A DNA stretch of 6,156 nt from JAYZDB01 sp036338025 (GTDB lineage: Bacteria; Planctomycetota; UBA1135; UBA2386): assembly GCA_036338025.1 (NCBI GenBank), contig JAYZDB010000134.1:1-6156 (forward strand). Direction: 5' to 3'. Each line of letters begins with the position of its first letter. Position 1 is the stretch's first letter. The notes beneath the pieces were generated by a model, which saw only the letters and a list, made by a program, of their open reading frames with translations, ran no database searches and was not told the DNA's origin. This document shows, in pieces, positions 1 through 3,603 of the stretch. A program made the position numbers and the translations under genes.

Positions 1-1
1 T

Positions 2-721
2 ACCTTCGCCGAGCAGGTCGCAGCGCTCCTGCTCGACAACCAGCAACCCCAGACCGGACTGTTCAGCTTCGGTCGCAAGCTGCGCCGCAAGAACCTGCAC
101 CGCGCGCGCATGGACTCCCGCCTCGGTAGCTTTGCGTCCCAGGTCTATCCGGTCATGGGTCTGTCGGCTTTTGCGACCGCCAGCGGCGACGGCGATACCG
201 GTGCACGGGCGCGGGCCTGCGCCGACCGACTGGTCGAACTGCAGGGACCGTCCGGTCAGTGGTGGTGGGTCTACCACCGCAACTCGGCAATCCCAGCAAT
301 CCGATATCCGGTCTACACTGTGCACCAGGATGCCATGGGACCGATGGCACTGCTGGCCGCAGCCATGTGGGACGACAACACAGACCGCTACGACGGCGCG
401 ATCTTGAACAGCTTGAGCTGGTTTCAGAACCGGCCCGAGTGTCCTTCCGAGGAGATGGTCGCCGGACAACGTGGCGTGGTGTGGCGGGCGGTCCAGCGCG
501 ACCAACCCGAGTCCACCGGCAGGTTGGGCCTGGGCACCGGCGAACTCCTGCGGATGGGACGCGCGGCATGGTTCGGCTGGCCCGATACGAAGTCCCTCGA
601 TGCTGGCTTCGTGTGCCCGGAATGCCGACCGTATCACCTCGGTTGGATCCTGCTGGCACAAGCGATGTACGAAGATTGCGTACAAGGACGAGCGCCTACC
701 TCGACGCCGGAAATGCCCTAG
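2..721 (+). CDS. Tryptophan-rich protein of unknown function, alpha/alpha-toroid-like (5' end missing)
   Basis: The reading frame is open from the left edge and ends at TAG 719-721, giving the last 239 residues; the true start lies outside the window. I do not recognise the family with certainty. The visible part has alternating helical segments rich in Ala/Leu and at least two repeat-like units ending in a Q-x(n)-G-x-aromatic pattern: NQQPQTGLFSFG near visible residues 14-25 and LQGPSGQWWWVYH near 80-92. They recall the QW-type repeats of alpha/alpha-toroid proteins such as terpene cyclases, prenyltransferases and related carbohydrate-active barrels. A conserved-looking YPVYTVHQDAMGP block follows, then two Cys-Pro-Glu motifs, the second as CPEC before a helix. 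No signal peptide or membrane segment is seen in this part, and no cyclase catalytic DxDD motif is visible. The gene converges on the phosphatase gene and shares its stop region. That it is a real gene is clear from the long frame and composition; the fold is inference and the substrate unknown. Confidence 0.75.
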   Translation, partial: TFAEQVAALLLDNQQPQTGLFSFGRKLRRKNLHRARMDSRLGSFASQVYPVMGLSAFATASGDGDTGARARACADRLVELQGPSGQWWWVYHRNSAIPAIRYPVYTVHQDAMGPMALLAAAMWDDNTDRYDGAILNSLSWFQNRPECPSEEMVAGQRGVVWRAVQRDQPESTGRLGLGTGELLRMGRAAWFGWPDTKSLDAGFVCPECRPYHLGWILLAQAMYEDCVQGRAPTSTPEMP

Positions 722-1536
722 GGCGGCCCGCCCACCAAGGCCATCATCGCTTCGTGCAAGGCGCCGTTACTCGCCAAGATCTGCCCACCGTAGAGCCAAT
801 CATCACCCCCCACCAGGTCGGTGATCTGGCCGCCAGCCTCGTGCACCAAGACACTACCCGCGGCCACGTCATACGGCGCCAGGTAGAGTTCCCAGTAGGC
901 GTCAAAGCTGCCCTCCGCGGTCAAGCACAGGTCCAACTCCGCACTGCCAAAGCGGCGCAGATCGCGGACCGCGTGCAGCGCCTTGGCCAGGCGTCCGGTG
1001 TTGTCATCTGCGCCTGATTCACTGCGGTTGTAGCTGAACCCGGTCGACACCAAGGCAGCCGCCACCTGGTCGGTGTCGGTAACGTGAATCGGGCGGTCGT
1101 TGCAATGGGCTCCGCAGCCACGAGCCGCGGTGTAGGTCCGCCCCATTGCCGGGGCGTGCACCACCCCCACCACCGGTTCCCCACGGATCGCCAGGGCTAC
1201 GGCTACGGAGAAGTAATTCAGGCCGTGGACAAAGTTGGTGGTGCCATCGAGCGGATCGACGATCCAAAGGTGCTCAGCGTCCTCGATGCTGGCGCGGCCC
1301 TTCGGTGTCAGCACGCCTTCCTCGGCCAGGATCGCGTGGTCCGGAAATGCCTCGAGCAGTCCCTGGACGATCACCTCCTCGGCCGCACGGTCGGCAACGG
1401 TCACCAATTCTGTAGGCCGTCCCTTGAATTCGGTACGGACCTTGGCCAGCTCGGGAACGTAACCCAACAGGACTTCGCCGCCCGCTACCGCCAGACGCTC
1501 TGCCACTGCCAAGTACTCGCGCAGGATCTCGCTCAT
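718..1536 (-). CDS. Inositol monophosphatase family protein (SuhB-like)
   Basis: This 272-residue protein has the usual length of the Mg2+-dependent, lithium-sensitive phosphatase family (inositol-1-phosphatase, SuhB, some histidinol-phosphatases). Metal-site motifs appear in order: E72-E73-G, D94-P-L-D97-G-T-T (the family signature), G197-S-A-E-L-D-L, and Y222-D223-V-A-A-G near the C-terminus. The last is normally W-D-x-A-A-G, so Tyr replaces Trp while the metal-binding Asp is kept. It should hydrolyse a sugar- or inositol-type phosphate monoester in the cytoplasm; the exact substrate cannot be read from sequence. The frame extends upstream to 1947, but that part is antiparallel noise over the PBP4 gene. 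The ATG at 1536 gives the normal family N-terminus and overlaps the PBP4 stop as ATGA. No Shine-Dalgarno sequence is evident before it, so it is probably translated by coupling to the upstream gene. Confidence 0.93.
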   Translation of the reverse strand: MSEILREYLAVAERLAVAGGEVLLGYVPELAKVRTEFKGRPTELVTVADRAAEEVIVQGLLEAFPDHAILAEEGVLTPKGRASIEDAEHLWIVDPLDGTTNFVHGLNYFSVAVALAIRGEPVVGVVHAPAMGRTYTAARGCGAHCNDRPIHVTDTDQVAAALVSTGFSYNRSESGADDNTGRLAKALHAVRDLRRFGSAELDLCLTAEGSFDAYWELYLAPYDVAAGSVLVHEAGGQITDLVGGDDWLYGGQILASNGALHEAMMALVGGPP

Positions 1537-2948
1537 CGAGTCTGGTGGATCGCCTGCACCATCCGTTCTTGCAAGGCCGACGCACCCTTGGTGCTGGTCC
1601 CTTTGCGTCGGTTCATCAGGATACAGAACAGGCGGGTCCGCCCCGACTTCGACCGCAGGATCCCGGACAGGCACTTCACTCCGTTGATCGTACCGGTCTT
1701 GGCTCGAACCGCCTTGCCGACGGTCGGGAGCTTGCCGAATCGCCGGGCCAAGGTCCCATCGACGCCACCGCGCGCGAGGCTCTGCTCGAACACCCGGGCG
1801 TGTGGACCAGCCAGCAACTTCTGCATCACCCGCACAACAACCCGGGGAGTCAAGCGGTTGAGCCGTGATAGCCCCGAGCCATCCGCAATCTTCATCCCGG
1901 CAGGAAGGTCGACGCGGGACGCCAACTGGGCACGCACCACCTTGCAACCGCCAGAAAAACTACCCTCACCCAGCCGACGCGTCCCGAGCACCCGCAGCAA
2001 CTGCTCTGCATGGAAGTTGCTCGAGTCGCGCAGGATCGGCCCAAGGGCCTCGCCCAGGGTACTCAGATGGACGTAGACGTCGACAAGCGGCTCGCTGGCG
2101 GACTCGGTTCGGACCAGCGGCGGCACATTGGCACCAGCAGCAGCGATCTTGATGCCGTGCCTGGCCAATTCCGCCCGGAGAACCTGCTCGAACGCCCAAC
2201 CGGGTTGCTGGACCACCCCGCGAACCTCAACCGGGTCAGCCCGGGTGGAAAACTCACCGTGACCTCGAAAACCACCACCACCCTGGCTGATCCAGTAGCT
2301 GTAGCGCTTCTTGCGCTTGCTGGTCATCTTGATTCCGGGTTTGGGAATCACCGCGACCGGCGGGGCCAGGAACTCGATCCGAGCCGATCCGGCACCAGCG
2401 CGGATCCGGGCGGTGAAGCTGGCAGCATCCAGGACCAAACCGCCCGTTGGGGCACAGTAGACCCGGTCAAATTGATCCTTGGGCCAACTGGCCGGCCGCT
2501 CGGGGCCAGTGAAGAAACCCTGAAGACGGCGAACACCTCGCAACCTGGTCACACCTCGGCGACGTAACTCCTTGGCGAGCTTGGCGAATACCCGCGCCGG
2601 ATCGTGGGGTGACCCGGTGATCCAGTTCGGGTCGCCACCCGGATGCACCTCGAGAACACCATTCCGCAGCTTGAACGTGGTACGGAACCGGAACTCCGCA
2701 CCCAGGCCCCACAGCGCTGCCGCTACCGTCAGTATCTTCTGGTTGCTCGCCGGGATGAAGGTCTCCTTCGACCGGTGGAGGGACGTGAGCTTGCCGGACT
2801 CAGCATCGAGAACCACCACGCCGGTACGGAAACCACTGCGCTCCGACTCGGCGACGAGTCGCGACAGCGCAGCGGACTGGCTGACCAGGCCGGTCCCGAG
2901 GAGCGGGGCCAGGGCTGGCAAAACGAACCAAAACAAACCGCGATACAT
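1533..2948 (-). CDS. dacB: D-alanyl-D-alanine carboxypeptidase/endopeptidase, PBP4 type (peptidase family S13)
   Basis: This 471-residue penicillin-binding protein should cleave the terminal D-Ala of peptidoglycan stem peptides and/or D-Ala-meso-DAP cross-links in the periplasm. The three serine-acyltransferase motifs are present: S68-N-Q-K71 (nucleophile and base), S309-S-N311 (the SxN motif, followed by F-H-A-E as in S13 enzymes), and K417-T-G419. A family-typical D-G-S-G-L-S-R stretch lies at 356-362. Residues 1-27 look like a Sec signal peptide: Arg3, a hydrophobic core to about residue 22, and possible cleavage after S-A-A at 25-27. Motif 1 and motif 2 are about 240 residues apart, consistent with the extra domain inserted in PBP4 proteins. 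A lysine/arginine cluster, KRKKR, sits at 211-215. The ATG at 2948 is favoured because an in-frame TAG lies six codons upstream and the signal peptide begins there. It is the first gene of an operon with the phosphatase. Confidence 0.93.
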   Translation of the reverse strand: MYRGLFWFVLPALAPLLGTGLVSQSAALSRLVAESERSGFRTGVVVLDAESGKLTSLHRSKETFIPASNQKILTVAAALWGLGAEFRFRTTFKLRNGVLEVHPGGDPNWITGSPHDPARVFAKLAKELRRRGVTRLRGVRRLQGFFTGPERPASWPKDQFDRVYCAPTGGLVLDAASFTARIRAGAGSARIEFLAPPVAVIPKPGIKMTSKRKKRYSYWISQGGGGFRGHGEFSTRADPVEVRGVVQQPGWAFEQVLRAELARHGIKIAAAGANVPPLVRTESASEPLVDVYVHLSTLGEALGPILRDSSNFHAEQLLRVLGTRRLGEGSFSGGCKVVRAQLASRVDLPAGMKIADGSGLSRLNRLTPRVVVRVMQKLLAGPHARVFEQSLARGGVDGTLARRFGKLPTVGKAVRAKTGTINGVKCLSGILRSKSGRTRLFCILMNRRKGTSTKGASALQERMVQAIHQTR

Positions 2949-2957
2949 ACCTACTCT

Positions 2958-2985
2958 ACTCTATGCAGAGACCGCCGAGAGTCAC
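2958..2985 (-). promoter_or_regulatory. Possible dacB promoter, nearly leaderless
   Basis: On the minus strand, GTGACT (2985-2980) matches the -35 consensus TTGACA at 4 of 6 bases. After 16 bases, TAGAGT (2963-2958) matches TATAAT at 4 of 6. The predicted transcription start falls about 3 bases before the dacB ATG at 2948, so the transcript would be leaderless or almost so. This fits the lack of a clear Shine-Dalgarno sequence before that ATG. Both hexamers are degenerate, so this is a weak call. Confidence 0.3.
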
Positions 2986-3072
2986 CACTCCAACCCCCCG
3001 ACACCCGCTTCGGATGCCCGCCGGACAGGTCTTGGCTGGCCATCCGGGGCCGGATCCGATGTCCTGAGCGGC

Positions 3073-3084
3073 ACAAATATTTGT
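3073..3084. repeat. Perfect 12-base AT-rich palindrome, possible operator
   Basis: ACAAATATTTGT is identical to its reverse complement and stands out in GC-rich surroundings. It keeps the outer C-A/T-A and T-A/T-G half-site bases of the NrdR consensus but has a different central four bases. It lies 90 bases before the first NrdR-like box and about 125 bases upstream of the dacB start. It could be a distal or degenerate NrdR site, an operator for another dimeric regulator acting on either operon, or chance. Confidence 0.35.
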
Positions 3085-3160
3085 CCCGTAAAACCGGCTC
3101 CGCCAGTTCCCGCATGAACCCTGGCCTGCCATCGATCAGGATCTCCGTGGCCCGGCTCGA

Positions 3161-3176
3161 TCACAATATTTAGGAT
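3161..3176 (+). promoter_or_regulatory. NrdR box 1 (upstream member of tandem pair)
   Basis: TCACAATATTTAGGAT matches the known NrdR consensus acaCwAtATaTwGtgt at 9 of 10 positions in the central core (CAATATTTAG); the right flank is degenerate. NrdR is a zinc-ribbon/ATP-cone repressor that binds tandem boxes upstream of ribonucleotide reductase genes when the nucleotide pool is full. The box ends where the proposed -35 element begins. It is convincing mainly because of its exact spacing from box 2. The nrdR gene itself is not in this window. Confidence 0.7.
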
Positions 3177-3204
3177 TGAACCCCCGGGCGAAACACTATA
3201 GATA
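3176..3204 (+). promoter_or_regulatory. Putative nrdJ promoter overlapping the NrdR boxes
   Basis: TTGAAC (3176-3181) matches the -35 consensus at 4 of 6 bases, and TAGATA (3199-3204) lies 17 bases downstream as a -10 candidate matching at 3 of 6. TATAGA (3197-3202) is an alternative -10 with better identity but only 15-base spacing. The -35 touches box 1 and the -10 lies inside box 2, so NrdR binding would block RNA polymerase. A start near 3211 would give a leader of about 390 bases. The hexamers alone are weak; position relative to the operators is the main support. Confidence 0.45.
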
Positions 3205-3208
3205 GTGT
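3193..3208 (+). promoter_or_regulatory. NrdR box 2 (downstream member of tandem pair)
   Basis: ACACTATAGATAGTGT agrees with the 16-base NrdR consensus at every position but one in the centre and is a palindrome with a single central base-pair clash (14 of 16 bases symmetric). It starts 32 bases after box 1, leaving a 16-base spacer, the usual tandem geometry that puts both sites on the same face of the helix. A ribonucleotide reductase gene lies downstream on the same strand, so NrdR control of nrdJ is the straightforward reading. Confidence 0.85.
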
Positions 3209-3295
3209 CTTTCCGCAGCGGACAGCGCGATGCGGGGCAAGCGCCCCGGACCGCCCCTGGAGGCTGTCGGCCGGCCCCGGAAGGGGCGCCCATGT

Positions 3296-3337
3296 GACCC
3301 GCTGGCGGTAGCGGGTCGGCCGGTGCATCGGCGCCGG
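3296..3337 (+). repeat. Two adjacent strong hairpins in the nrdJ leader
   Basis: GACCCGCT (3296-3303) pairs perfectly with AGCGGGTC (3310-3317) around a six-base loop. After two bases, CCGGTGC (3320-3326) pairs with GCGCCGG (3331-3337) around ATCG with one G-T wobble. No run of T follows either stem, so they do not look like intrinsic terminators; they are more likely structural elements of the leader. Confidence 0.6.
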
Positions 3338-3509
3338 GTGTTTCTACGGTCCAGCTACAGGGAGCGGTGATGGTATCAGGCAGATGCGTTGTCGACTTTG
3401 CAAGACCCCTCGGGGTATCTGCGAAAAACACGCAACTGCGGTACCCGGTGCGACCTTGCCCCGCCGTCTCACTTCGTACTGTCACGCGTCAGCAGACCCC
3501 GGGTCTCGC

Positions 3510-3528
3510 GTCCGTCCCTTCGACGGAC
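3510..3528 (+). repeat. Perfect 7-base hairpin in the nrdJ leader
   Basis: GTCCGTC (3510-3516) pairs perfectly with GACGGAC (3522-3528) around a five-base CCTTC loop. It is not followed by a T-tract, so it is not a standard terminator. It lies about 75 bases before the nrdJ start codon. Confidence 0.5.
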
Positions 3529-3591
3529 ACCGAGCCCCCGCAGTCTGTCACCCACGCTACCCGGAATTCGTCCCCCGGGTGTGCTTCCTAG

Positions 3592-3597
3592 AGGAGG
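3592..3597 (+). promoter_or_regulatory. Strong ribosome binding site for nrdJ
   Basis: AGGAGG, inside GAGGAGGAG (3591-3599), is complementary to the 3' end of 16S rRNA and sits six bases before TTG 3604. An in-frame TAG at 3589-3591 directly abuts it, so no longer nrdJ start is possible. This site decides the unusual TTG start. Confidence 0.9.
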
Positions 3598-3603
3598 AGT
3601 CTC

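Larger units (their letters stand above)
2949..3160. other. Upstream part of the divergent intergenic region, no gene seen
   Basis: These 212 bases separate the dacB start from the first NrdR-like box. I see no supportable gene: the open frames crossing it are rich in Pro, Gly and Arg and run through the regulatory sites. It holds the probable dacB promoter near its left end, a GC-rich inverted repeat (ATCCGG 3042-3047 with CCGGAT 3050-3055), and an isolated AT-rich palindrome at 3073-3084. Confidence 0.6.
3209..3591 (+). ncRNA. Long structured 5' leader of nrdJ, possible cis-regulatory RNA
   Basis: Between the operators and the nrdJ start the sequence folds readily. Stems, left to right: GACAGC 3221-3226 with GCTGTC 3263-3268, enclosing GGGGC/GCCCC (3234-3238, 3243-3247); GCCCC/GGGGC closed by a GGAA tetraloop (3274-3287); an 8-base perfect stem at 3296-3317; a 7-base stem at 3320-3337; GCAGAT 3380-3385 with ATCTGC 3417-3422, enclosing an ACCC/GGGT hairpin; a 7-base perfect stem at 3510-3528; and ACCCGG/CCGGGT (3559-3564, 3575-3580) just before the ribosome binding site. 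I looked for the cobalamin riboswitch blocks (GCCACTG, the B12 box) and do not see them. A structured RNA motif upstream of nrdJ genes has, to my recollection, been described; I cannot tell whether this is it. A weakly supported open frame (3367-3591) also crosses the right half. The leader is inferred from composition and pairing only. Confidence 0.45.

Noticed and set aside
721..733. GGGCGG/CCGCCC inverted repeat at the convergent gene junction as a terminator
   Set aside because: The centre is only one base, so as RNA it leaves about a four-pair stem; no T-tract follows on either strand, and it codes for the phosphatase C-terminus.
1537..1947. Upstream extension of the phosphatase frame (about 137 extra residues)
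   Set aside because: The extension lies inside dacB in another frame, has low-complexity composition, and the ATG at 1536 gives the normal family length and an ATGA overlap.
1084..2076. Plus-strand open frame (330 codons) across the phosphatase and dacB genes
   Set aside because: It is antisense to two genes with complete catalytic motifs and runs across their junction; Arg-rich composition typical of a shadow frame.
3292..3297. Start-stop mini-ORF ATGTGA with AGGGG five bases upstream
   Set aside because: It is inside GC-rich stem sequence next to the strong 3296-3317 hairpin, and a six-base match with a weak Shine-Dalgarno is easily chance.
2982..3485. Minus-strand open frame (167 codons) in the intergenic region
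   Set aside because: It crosses both NrdR boxes, the nrdJ promoter and the leader hairpins, is rich in Pro, Gly and Ala, and shows no motif.
3209..3603. Cobalamin riboswitch upstream of the B12-dependent enzyme
   Set aside because: Expected from function, but the conserved GCCACTG-type core and the B12 box are not found on the plus strand.
3209..3603. tRNA, tmRNA or RNase P RNA within the leader
   Set aside because: I looked for a T-loop consensus, a tmRNA 5'/3' end pair and the conserved RNase P blocks and saw none.
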